Positions 10,000-16,826 of a stretch of DNA of 49,476 nucleotides are shown here, piece by piece (within the stretch, counting starts at the first letter, position 1; every line of letters begins with the position of its first letter). The translations under genes were made by a program, and so were the position numbers. The stretch is taken from the NCBI GenBank assembly GCA_016788295.1, contig JAEUSY010000011.1, positions 1-49,476 of the forward strand, given 5' to 3'. The notes beneath the pieces are model-generated. The model ran no database searches and had not been told where the DNA came from. It worked only from the letters and a program-made list of their open reading frames with translations. Source of the stretch: Flavobacteriales bacterium (GTDB taxonomy: Bacteria; Bacteroidota; Bacteroidia; Flavobacteriales_F; PHOS-HE28).

Positions 10000-11318
10000 T
10001 GTGGTTTCTGGTTCATGGGCAGGTAGTGGAGCACTACGCGCCGGTCGGTACTGAAATAGGTCTGGGCCGCGCGCTGCAGGTCGGCCGGGGTCAGGGCGAG
10101 GTAGCGCTCCAGTTCCTTGTTGACCAGGGCGGTATTGCCCAGCAACATGTGGGCTGTTGCAAGGTTGCCGGCAACACCGGCCACCCGGCTGTTGTCCTGG
10201 ATGGCCTCGGTCTCCAACTGGGCCAGCAGCTTGGCGAACTCCTCGGCCCCCACACCCTCCTTCTGGATGCGGTGCAGTTCGGCGTCCATGGCGCGCTCCA
10301 GGTCCTTGGCATCCACGCCCGCATTGGCAATGGCGTACAGGATGGCCAGTCCGGGGTGCTCGAACGGAAGGGAGAAAGCTCCGGTATACACGGCCTTCTG
10401 TTGCTCATCCTTCAACGATCGGTTCAATCGCGAGGCATTGCCATTGCTCAGCAGGCGGTTCACCATTTCCACGGCATAGAAATCGGGGGTTCCGTTGGCG
10501 GGAATGCGGTAACCCTGCACCACGGCAGGCAGCTGGATGCGATCGTAGATGATGTCGCGAACCTCCTTTTCCAAGGGCGGTTCCACGGCCATGGGCTGTT
10601 TCACCGGTTCGCCCTTGGGAATACCACTGAAGTACTTGAAGACCAACACTTTCGCTTGCGCCGGGTCAATGTCTCCCGCCACCACCAGAACGGCGTTGTT
10701 CGGGATGTAGAACTTCTTGTAGAACGCCTTGTAGTCAGCCTCACTGGCGGCGTTCAGGTCTTCCATGAAGCCGATGGTGGGCCACTGGTAGGGATGCTCG
10801 GTATAGGCCCGCTTCAGCACCTCGATGAGGATGGTGCCGTAGGGTTGGTTCTCGTATCGCTGGCGTCGCTCCTCCTTCACCACTTCCCGCTGGGTATCCA
10901 CACCCTTCTGATCAACCTTGGCGTGCAACATGCGCTCGCTCTCGAGCCATAGCCCAAGTTCCAATTGGTTGCTGGGCAGCACCTCGTAATAGTACGTACG
11001 GTCACCGGTGGTGTTGGCGTTCAGCACGCCTCCAGCACGTTCAACATACTTGCTGAACTCGCCGCGCCCGATGTTCTCAGAGCCCTCGAACAACAGATGC
11101 TCGAAGAAGTGCGCGAAGCCGCGACGGTCCTTCTCCTCATTTTTACTGCCCACGTGGTACATCACGCTAACGGCCACGATGGGTGTGCTGTGGTCCTCGT
11201 GCAGGATCACATGCAATCCGTTCTCGAGGTCGAACTCGGTGTAATTGATGGCGCGGGTCTGTGCGGCGACGGGTGCGGCAAGCATGGTGGCCAGGGGGAT
11301 GAAAGTGAGATGCCTCAT
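9996..11318 (-). CDS. M16 family zinc protease, catalytic subunit
   Basis: A 440-aa protein with a signal peptide (MRHLTFIPLATMLAAPVAAQ). The zinc-binding HxxEH motif is at residues 70-74 (HFFEH), and the distal Glu is about 75 residues later in REVVKEERRQRY (E149/E150). The LFEGSENIGRGEFSKYVE and NANTTGDRTYYYEVLPSN segments are typical of bacterial processing-peptidase-like M16B proteins. In the C-terminal half the usual Arg of the Arg/Tyr substrate-binding pair is Lys (RSLKDEQQKAVYTGAFS). This fits a heterodimer in which the partner at 7810-9999 supplies that pair. It is the first gene of the two-gene operon. It probably degrades peptides or signal sequences in the periplasm. Minus-strand TACTTTAG about 60 bases upstream may be part of its promoter. 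Confidence 0.92.
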   Translation of the reverse strand: MRHLTFIPLATMLAAPVAAQTRAINYTEFDLENGLHVILHEDHSTPIVAVSVMYHVGSKNEEKDRRGFAHFFEHLLFEGSENIGRGEFSKYVERAGGVLNANTTGDRTYYYEVLPSNQLELGLWLESERMLHAKVDQKGVDTQREVVKEERRQRYENQPYGTILIEVLKRAYTEHPYQWPTIGFMEDLNAASEADYKAFYKKFYIPNNAVLVVAGDIDPAQAKVLVFKYFSGIPKGEPVKQPMAVEPPLEKEVRDIIYDRIQLPAVVQGYRIPANGTPDFYAVEMVNRLLSNGNASRLNRSLKDEQQKAVYTGAFSLPFEHPGLAILYAIANAGVDAKDLERAMDAELHRIQKEGVGAEEFAKLLAQLETEAIQDNSRVAGVAGNLATAHMLLGNTALVNKELERYLALTPADLQRAAQTYFSTDRRVVLHYLPMNQKPQ

Positions 11319-11517
11319 GCCGATGGGCTTGGGGGTTGGTCCTTTCCGGGACGGAAGGGTCCCTGCGAACGGGTCGCTAAAGTAGTTTGTGTGGGCGTGT
11401 GGTGCCCTGCCTTGTTGGTGCTTATGGGGTAAGCGAGGCCCTACCTACCAACGTTTCCACTCATCGACAGCAAGCTGCCTCCCGTCGACAACCTTCGAGG
11501 ACCTGTCCGCGTAGAAC
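11319..11517. other. short divergent intergenic region
   Basis: These 199 bases lie between the divergent M16 operon and the malate synthase-like gene. On the minus strand, TACTTTAG near 11378-11385 approximates a Bacteroidota -7 element for the protease operon. On the plus strand, ACCTTCG near 11491-11497 is a weaker candidate for the malate synthase-like gene. No stem-loop or small gene is convincing here. Confidence 0.3.
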
Positions 11518-13068
11518 GTGGCCATTGACGAGCGCACCATGCTGACCGGCACCGTGGAGGACCGTATCCTCACCCCCGCCCTGCGGGCATTGATCACCGA
11601 GCTTGAACACCGGCACGGTAAACGGCGCACGGACCTACTTAACGACCGCACCCGACGACGCGCACAACTCTCCGAGGGCCAAGTGGCCTTTCGCGAAGAG
11701 ACCGCCCATGTGCGCAGTACCGAATGGAAAGTGAGCCCGCCGCCCGAGGCGCTTCAGGAACGTCGTGTGGAACTCATCGGAGGTGCCACACGCAGCGAGC
11801 TGATCAACGGTTTGAACGCTGGTGCCAAGAGCTACATCGCCGACCTGTGGAACTTCACCACAGCCGATACCTGGAGCATGCTGCGAGCGCACCGGAGCCT
11901 GGAGCGCGCCGCCCGCCTGGACCTCGCCTACCTGGACCCCGCATTGGGGCGCATCCGCATCAATCCCGCAACCGCCACCCGACTGATGGTGGTGCCGCGT
12001 CCGCTCTACGCCCTCGAAGGCGCCTTAACGCATGATGGCGACCCCGTACCGGCATGTTTCTTCGACCTGGCACTGTTCGCACTAGGCAGTGCCCGCGAAC
12101 TGGCCGCGCGCCAAGGCGGTGTGTGGTTCTACCTGCGCGATGTGCAGGGACACTTGGAAGCGCGATTCTGGGCACAGGTGTTCACCACGTTGGAAGAGCA
12201 GCTCGGCCTTGACCGCGGTACTTTCCGGGCCACGGTCATGATCGATACCGTGGCCGGAGCCTTGGAAGCGGACGAGATCCTGTTCGAGCTGATGCACCAC
12301 GCGGCAGGACTGAGCTTCGACCCGCAGGGCTATGCTGCCGACCATGTGGCCTTGTTCCATGGCCCGGAAACACACGTACTGCCCGACCGCGAGATCATCG
12401 GACTGAACGCCCCATTCCTGCGGGCATTGAGCCTTCTATTGATCGGCACCTGCCACCGCCGCGGATGCCATGCCATTGGTGCACCCTCCTTCGTACTGCC
12501 TCCGCTGGACCCCATGAAGGTGAAGGCGAGCTACCTGGAAATGCTCGCCGACAAGGAGCGCGAGGCCGTTGACGGGCACGACGGCACCATCGTGGTCCAC
12601 AGTGGAACTGTGAATTCTGCCATGATGGAGTTCAACAAAAGCATGCCGCGCGCCAACCAGCTCTATTACCTAAGGCACGACACCATTACACCCGCGGATC
12701 TGGTGCGGCGTCCCGAAGGCCCCATCACCGTTGACAGCCTCGTGGGTGTCATCCGCACCGCCATGCGCGCTTTGGTGCAACGCCATGAGGGTCGCGGCTG
12801 GGTGGTGCAGGGCGGCCGCTTGCACGATCGCACCTCGCTCCGGCTGGCCCTGCGCATGCTTTGGCAATGGGGCCATAGCAAACATGGCGTGATCACGGCC
12901 ACGGGCCTTACTATCCAAAAGGACCTCTTGCGCTACCTGCTTCAAAAGGAAACGGGTAAGATGTTCGCCGATGCCGATGATCAGACCCGCCAATATGCCG
13001 AACAGGCAAAAACGCGACTGCTGGACCTGGTGACCGGCGATGAGGTGCCTTTGGAGCCCATGGTATGA
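11518..13068 (+). CDS. malate synthase A-like protein with altered metal-binding residues
   Basis: The length (516 aa) and overall pattern match malate synthase A along its whole length: ILTPALRALITELEH near the start, LQERRVELIGGATRSELING, DEILFELMHHAAGLSFD, HVLPDREIIGLNAPFLRA, TCHRRGCHAIG, DGHDGT (residues 352-357) and MLWQWGHS. Several signature positions differ from my recollection of E. coli AceB. The (A)DFEDS segment reads ADLWNFT (108-114). The metal-ligand Glu of LIETLPA is Asp243 (MIDTVAG). The metal-ligand Asp of RWDY aligns with Gly271 (DPQGY). An Asp in LHDRTS may keep the catalytic base. The enzyme would condense glyoxylate and acetyl-CoA in the glyoxylate shunt, but activity is doubtful, and no isocitrate lyase gene is in the window. 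The start is GTG at 11518; the ATG at 11539 is an equally good alternative. Confidence 0.8.
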   Translation: MAIDERTMLTGTVEDRILTPALRALITELEHRHGKRRTDLLNDRTRRRAQLSEGQVAFREETAHVRSTEWKVSPPPEALQERRVELIGGATRSELINGLNAGAKSYIADLWNFTTADTWSMLRAHRSLERAARLDLAYLDPALGRIRINPATATRLMVVPRPLYALEGALTHDGDPVPACFFDLALFALGSARELAARQGGVWFYLRDVQGHLEARFWAQVFTTLEEQLGLDRGTFRATVMIDTVAGALEADEILFELMHHAAGLSFDPQGYAADHVALFHGPETHVLPDREIIGLNAPFLRALSLLLIGTCHRRGCHAIGAPSFVLPPLDPMKVKASYLEMLADKEREAVDGHDGTIVVHSGTVNSAMMEFNKSMPRANQLYYLRHDTITPADLVRRPEGPITVDSLVGVIRTAMRALVQRHEGRGWVVQGGRLHDRTSLRLALRMLWQWGHSKHGVITATGLTIQKDLLRYLLQKETGKMFADADDQTRQYAEQAKTRLLDLVTGDEVPLEPMV

Positions 13069-13101
13069 GGTGACCGAACCCCATCGGCTATCTTGGGCGC
13101 C

Positions 13102-13374
13102 ATGGCCAATTGGACAAGCGTGAACGATGCGCTACCGGAGGATGGTTCCCGTGTGCTGTGCTTCACCCCCGGCAATAGTGTGTACCTACCCGGCAAGACC
13201 GGCGCTTCGGAACTCCGTGAAGTGGTGGTGATGCGCTTTGCCCGTGACTTTTTCGTAAAGAACCCCAGCAAGACAGGCTACACTGGCGCTCCCCATTTCT
13301 GGTTGGGCGAAGGCACAAGTAATCGGTTCTTCCATGAGGTGACCCACTGGATGTTACTGCCTGAACGTCCGTAG
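13102..13374 (+). CDS. small DUF551-like protein
   Basis: A 90-aa protein starting at the ATG at 13102; an in-frame TTG at 13093 adds only three residues. It begins MANWTSVNDALPEDGSRVL and ends with EVTHWMLLPERP. This 'W.SV...LP..G..VL ... THWMPLPEPP' frame is the hallmark of DUF551, a small family common in phages and mobile DNA. In between is a modest insertion (YLPGKTGASELREVVVMRFA). There is no signal peptide or membrane segment, so it is probably cytoplasmic. It follows the malate synthase-like gene by 33 bases and may be cotranscribed with it. Function unknown. The family call rests on the two end motifs only. Confidence 0.7.
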   Translation: MANWTSVNDALPEDGSRVLCFTPGNSVYLPGKTGASELREVVVMRFARDFFVKNPSKTGYTGAPHFWLGEGTSNRFFHEVTHWMLLPERP

Positions 13375-13449
13375 GATGTGAAGAGTGGTACAGGCTGATC
13401 GGTGAAGGAGGTTCGTGGGTTGATGGATGGGTCTGTGGTCAGATAGTGG

Positions 13450-13465
13450 CGGGGTTGAAACCCCG
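13450..13465. other. small GC-rich hairpin
   Basis: CGGGGTTGAAACCCCG can fold with 5-7 paired bases. It follows the DUF551-like gene by 75 bases but has no T-run, so it is at best a weak terminator or a remnant of a short interspersed palindrome. Confidence 0.3.
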
Positions 13466-13483
13466 TGAAAATGGAATTGATAT

Positions 13484-13505
13484 ATGTATGGCCATACATA
13501 CTTCA
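13484..13505. repeat. direct repeat copy 1 containing a perfect palindrome
   Basis: This 22-base unit recurs exactly at 13605-13626. It carries a perfect palindrome (18 bases at 13483-13500, core GTATGGCCATAC) followed by ACTTCA. It lies between two convergent genes, outside any reading frame I accept. It could be a protein-binding site or the end of a small inserted element. Confidence 0.75.
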
Positions 13506-13604
13506 GGCTAAGTTCCCGACTCACTCCCACCACAATGAATCATTCAACCATCTCGAAATCAGAATAATTATGACTCCGGGCACGATCGAGTAGACCTCAG
13601 AAGA

Positions 13605-13626
13605 ATGTATGGCCATACATACTTCA
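13605..13626. repeat. direct repeat copy 2 containing a perfect palindrome
   Basis: This is the second exact copy of the unit at 13484-13505, in the same orientation and 121 bases downstream. Here the palindrome is perfect over 16 bases (13605-13620). The roughly 100 bases between copies are visibly more AT-rich than the flanking genes and contain no ORF that I accept. Confidence 0.75.
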
Positions 13627-13660
13627 TTCACTTAGGTCATTACTCCCCTCCACACACAAC

Positions 13661-13698
13661 ACAAAAAATGATGCCCGACCTCCCCGGCCGGGCATCAT
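13661..13698 (-). terminator. rho-independent terminator of the FKBP gene
   Basis: Read on the minus strand, this is a 10-bp perfect stem (ATGATGCCCG at 13668-13677 pairs with CGGGCATCAT at 13689-13698) followed by a run of six T (plus-strand AAAAAA at 13663-13668). It starts 23 bases after the stop codon of the FKBP gene. Confidence 0.85.
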
Positions 13699-13720
13699 CC
13701 AAGGAAAATCGCTCGGCGGC

Positions 13721-14419
13721 TTACTTCACCACTTCCAACAGCTCCACATCGAAGATGAGCGTGCTGTTACCGGGGATCTTCTCGCCAGCACCCTGCGGAC
13801 CATAGGCCAGATCGCTGGGGATGTAGAACTTGAACTTGCTACCGGTGGGCATCAGCTGGATGCCTTCCACCCATCCGGGGATCACCTGGCCCACACCGAA
13901 GGTGGCAGGCACGCCACGATCCACCGAGCTATCGAACTTGCTGCCATCGATAAGCATGCCGGTATAGTGCACTTTCACTTTGTCCGTAGCCACGGGCTTG
14001 GGTCCGGTACCGAGGGTGACCACCTCGTACTGTAGGCCGCTCGGTGTGGTCACCACACCCGTGCGCTTGCCGTTCTCGGCAAGGAACTTCTCACCGGCCA
14101 GACGGTTCTCCTCGCCTTTGGCACGCTCGGCGGCCATTTGTTTCTCCTGCACCTTCATCATGTAGCCTTGCACCACTTGCTGCACGGTGGCCTCATCAAA
14201 GAGCATCGCACTGTCCAATGCGTCGCGCAGTCCCATGGCGAGAGCCTCCACGTTCACGCTATCCAGCTTGGAACGCTTGAAGTTGCTGCCGATGTCGGTA
14301 CCGATGGCGTAGCTCACGGAATCCATCTCGGTCTGAAGGTTCACGCGGCCTTTCTGGCCTTGGGAGCAAGCGCTGAGGATGGTCATCGCCAGCACGGCGG
14401 AAGCGAAACGTACGTTCAT
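13721..14419 (-). CDS. FKBP-type peptidyl-prolyl cis-trans isomerase lipoprotein
   Basis: A 232-aa protein. The ATG at 14419 is preferred over the longer ORF (to 14467) because it gives a clean lipoprotein signal, MNVRFASAVLAMTILSAC, with the lipobox Cys at residue 18. Residues about 30-120 match the FKBP N-terminal dimerisation/helical domain of Mip/FkpA proteins (DSVSYAIGTDIGSNFKRSKL, then a long charged helix with EKQMAAERAKGEENRLAGEK). Residues about 125-232 are the FKBP catalytic domain (VKVHYTGMLIDGSKFDSS, GVGQVIPGWVEGIQLMPTGS, LAYGPQGAG, LIFDVELLEV). It acts as a prolyl isomerase and chaperone for exported proteins, anchored by lipid in the periplasm. Minus-strand TACCTTCG at 14437-14444 is a plausible -7 element. 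A strong terminator follows the gene. Confidence 0.95.
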   Translation of the reverse strand: MNVRFASAVLAMTILSACSQGQKGRVNLQTEMDSVSYAIGTDIGSNFKRSKLDSVNVEALAMGLRDALDSAMLFDEATVQQVVQGYMMKVQEKQMAAERAKGEENRLAGEKFLAENGKRTGVVTTPSGLQYEVVTLGTGPKPVATDKVKVHYTGMLIDGSKFDSSVDRGVPATFGVGQVIPGWVEGIQLMPTGSKFKFYIPSDLAYGPQGAGEKIPGNSTLIFDVELLEVVK

Positions 14420-14490
14420 GGGGTTGTAATGGGCCGCGAAGGTAGCGGTTAGCCGATCGCGCAGCATGCACGACCTTCGCGGCCACAGCC

Positions 14491-15702
14491 ATGGAGAATG
14501 GATCCTTCCGCATGATCGCGCAGACCCTTCACGGTCTGGAGGACGTATTGCGCACCGAACTGGTGAAACTGGGCGCCCGAGATACCGAGCGCCACAACCG
14601 GGCTGTGAGCTTCACCGGCGACCTCGGCTTCCTTTACAAGGCGAACTTCATGCTGCGTACTGCTGTGCGGGTACTTGTACCGATTGCCAGCTTCCAGGCT
14701 CGAAATGCGGAGGAATTCTACATGGGCGTGAAGCGTATCCGGTGGGATGCCCACATGACCAACACGGACACCTTCCTGATCAAGTGCAACCTGAATGCTC
14801 GTTGGGCCGACAACAGCCAATTCCTGGCATTGAAGGCCAAGGATGCCATTGTGGACCGATTCCGCGAGAAGACCGGTAGGCGCCCTTCGGTCTACCTGCA
14901 CGACCCCACGCTACGGATCCATATCCACGTGGTGAACGAGCACTGTACGGTATCGCTGGACAGTTCCGGCGGTTCGTTGCATGAACGCGGTTACCGACAG
15001 GACACCAACGCTGCACCCCTTAACGAGGTGCTTGCCGCAGGCATGGTGCTATTGAGCGGCTGGGACCGCCAGATGCCCTTGGTGGACCCCATGTGCGGAT
15101 CTGGAACATTGCTGATCGAGGCCGCGCTTTTGGCCGCGAACATTCCGCCGGGTTATTATCGTGCGAAGTTCGGGTTCGAGCTATGGCCCGACTTCGATGA
15201 AGACCTCTGGGAGAAGATCCGTGGCGCCATGATCGATCGGATCACCGATGCCTCACCGGTGCTGATCGGTGGCGATATCAACCGCACCACCCTCCGCAAG
15301 GCCCAGGACACCGTTCGCGCTGCCAAGTTGGAAGATGCCATCACCCTGCGCCACAGCGCCTTTGCCGACCTTGAAGCGCCCGAGAATCCGGGCATGCTGA
15401 TCATGAACCCGCCCTACGGCGAACGCATGGACCAGCACGGGATCGGACGTGCTTCGGATGATGAGGAGATCGATGCGCTGTACACCATGATCGGCGACAC
15501 GCTGAAACACCGCTGGTCGGGCTGGACCGCGTGGGTCCTCACCAGCAACTTGGATGCGGCCAAACGGATCCGCCTAACGCCCGGAAAGCGCGTCCAGTTG
15601 TTCAACGGCCCACTGGACTGCCGCTACTTCCGCTACGACCTGTACGCCGGTTCGCGCCGCCTTACACCGCCACCTGCACAAGAAGGAAAGGCGAAGGATT
15701 GA
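14491..15702 (+). CDS. THUMP-domain class I SAM-dependent RNA methyltransferase (RlmL-like)
   Basis: A 403-aa protein of the RlmL N-terminal / COG0116 type, predicted to methylate guanine N2 in 23S rRNA. The N-terminal part (FRMIAQTLHGLEDVLRTEL, then residues about 50-160) is the ferredoxin-like plus THUMP RNA-binding region. The methyltransferase domain shows NEVLAAGMVLLSGW, the SAM-binding DPMCGSGTLLIEAAL near residues 193-207, and the catalytic MNPPYGER near residues 304-311. The length fits the single-domain relatives, without the RlmK half found in E. coli RlmKL. It is divergent from the FKBP gene; the shared spacer is only 71 bases. Cytoplasmic. The exact target nucleotide is inferred from the family. 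Confidence 0.93.
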   Translation: MENGSFRMIAQTLHGLEDVLRTELVKLGARDTERHNRAVSFTGDLGFLYKANFMLRTAVRVLVPIASFQARNAEEFYMGVKRIRWDAHMTNTDTFLIKCNLNARWADNSQFLALKAKDAIVDRFREKTGRRPSVYLHDPTLRIHIHVVNEHCTVSLDSSGGSLHERGYRQDTNAAPLNEVLAAGMVLLSGWDRQMPLVDPMCGSGTLLIEAALLAANIPPGYYRAKFGFELWPDFDEDLWEKIRGAMIDRITDASPVLIGGDINRTTLRKAQDTVRAAKLEDAITLRHSAFADLEAPENPGMLIMNPPYGERMDQHGIGRASDDEEIDALYTMIGDTLKHRWSGWTAWVLTSNLDAAKRIRLTPGKRVQLFNGPLDCRYFRYDLYAGSRRLTPPPAQEGKAKD

Positions 15703-15747
15703 ACGCTTGGCCATCCTTCGTGTACCGCTCGCAAAACCGAACGGAAC

Positions 15748-16722
15748 ATGAACCCAAGCACACGCACCCTGATCCTATTGCCAGCGCTCGCGCTGGCCCT
15801 AACGGCCCGTCCGCAGGCCATGGGTAATCTGATGTACGAGAGCAATAGCCGCATCTTCTTCCAACAGGCCGAACAGCCGGTGAAAGCCTCGCTACAGGGC
15901 AATATGCTGGTGCTGGAGGTGAACGCCATGATGAACATGAAGGCGGACAGCTACCTCGCCATCTTCCACATTACACAATTGGGCCAGACCGCCGAAGAGG
16001 CGGACAGCCTGATGAACACCAGGATCAACGCGGTGATGCGCCGCGTGAAGGAGCAGGGGGTGAAAGCCGATGACTTCTTCACGGACATGCTCTCCTTCGT
16101 TCCCGTATACGAGTTGGAGACCACGCGCAAGTTTTTCAGCAAGACCTACCAGGAGATCCCCGCTGGTTTCGAGATCCAGAAGAACATCCACATCAAGTTC
16201 CGCGATGCGCGGGTACTGGACAAATTGGTTACAGCCTGCGCCAAGGAGGAGATCTACGACCTGGTGAAGGTGGACTTCTTCGTGAAGGACCAGAGCGCCT
16301 GCTACGATACGCTCCGCATGTTCGCCACGAAACTGCTGCAACAGAAACTGGCCAACTTCGAGAAGCTGGGCCTGAAAGTGACCGAAAGCCACCGGATCGC
16401 AGCGGAAAAGAACGGCGCCTACTTCCCGCTTGACCGCTATACCACTTACAAGTCGCGCGTGCAAAGCAGCCTCAATAGCCGCCGAAAAGGTCAGGTGGTG
16501 AACGATGTGCGACAGCCCAATACGTTGTTCTACAACAAGGTACCCTACGGCCAGTTCGATATTGTGCTGCATGCCGAGATAACAGAGCCACCGGTGCAGT
16601 ACACCTACAACATCACCTTGCATTGCCAACTTCCGGAGGCATTCCCCAAGAAGGACGTGAAGGAGATCATCCGCTATCTGTGGATCACGGACAAAGGCGA
16701 GATGAAGGAACTGAAGTTGTGA
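15748..16722 (+). CDS. exported protein with SIMPL-like (DUF541) domain
   Basis: A 324-aa protein with an N-terminal hydrophobic segment (NPSTRTLILLPALALALTA) that looks like a signal peptide. The body (LVLEVNAMMNMKADSYLAIF, then TQLGQTAEEADSLMNTRINA and VMRRVKEQGVKADDFFTDML) follows the SIMPL/DUF541 pattern: a strand reporting on 'wild' function, a helix with 'm..v...L...G', then paired strands. YDTLRMFATKLLQQKLANFE matches the later helix. SIMPL proteins are periplasmic or outer-membrane-associated and poorly understood. It is flanked by an rRNA methyltransferase upstream and, after a stem-loop, by tamB downstream. An envelope role is plausible but inferred. Family assignment is moderate because the sequence is divergent. 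Confidence 0.7.
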   Translation: MNPSTRTLILLPALALALTARPQAMGNLMYESNSRIFFQQAEQPVKASLQGNMLVLEVNAMMNMKADSYLAIFHITQLGQTAEEADSLMNTRINAVMRRVKEQGVKADDFFTDMLSFVPVYELETTRKFFSKTYQEIPAGFEIQKNIHIKFRDARVLDKLVTACAKEEIYDLVKVDFFVKDQSACYDTLRMFATKLLQQKLANFEKLGLKVTESHRIAAEKNGAYFPLDRYTTYKSRVQSSLNSRRKGQVVNDVRQPNTLFYNKVPYGQFDIVLHAEITEPPVQYTYNITLHCQLPEAFPKKDVKEIIRYLWITDKGEMKELKL

Positions 16723-16736
16723 CCGCCCGCGCGAGC

Positions 16737-16779
16737 CTCCCAATGCATCTGGTCTGACCAAGGACCGATGCGTTGGGAG
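16737..16779. other. stem-loop between the SIMPL-like gene and tamB
   Basis: CTCCCAATGCATC at 16737-16749 pairs with GATGCGTTGGGAG at 16767-16779, a 13-bp stem with one non-Watson-Crick position and a 17-base loop. There is no T-run, so it is not a standard terminator. It could be an mRNA-processing or attenuation structure. It overlaps the upstream TTG candidate start of tamB (16773), which argues for the start at 16827. Confidence 0.5.
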
Positions 16780-16826
16780 CGCTACGGGCATTCCCCTGTG
16801 CTGGCGCGCCCGTACTTTCGGGACCG

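Noticed and set aside
13450..13465. CGGGGTTGAAACCCCG as a CRISPR repeat fragment
   Set aside because: Only one copy with no spacers or cas genes; the sequence ends merely resemble some CRISPR repeats.
16773..16826. Extended N-terminus of TamB from the TTG at 16773
   Set aside because: The start lies inside a strong stem-loop, and the added 18 residues have no feature; the TTG at 16827 gives a normal cytoplasmic tail before the membrane anchor.
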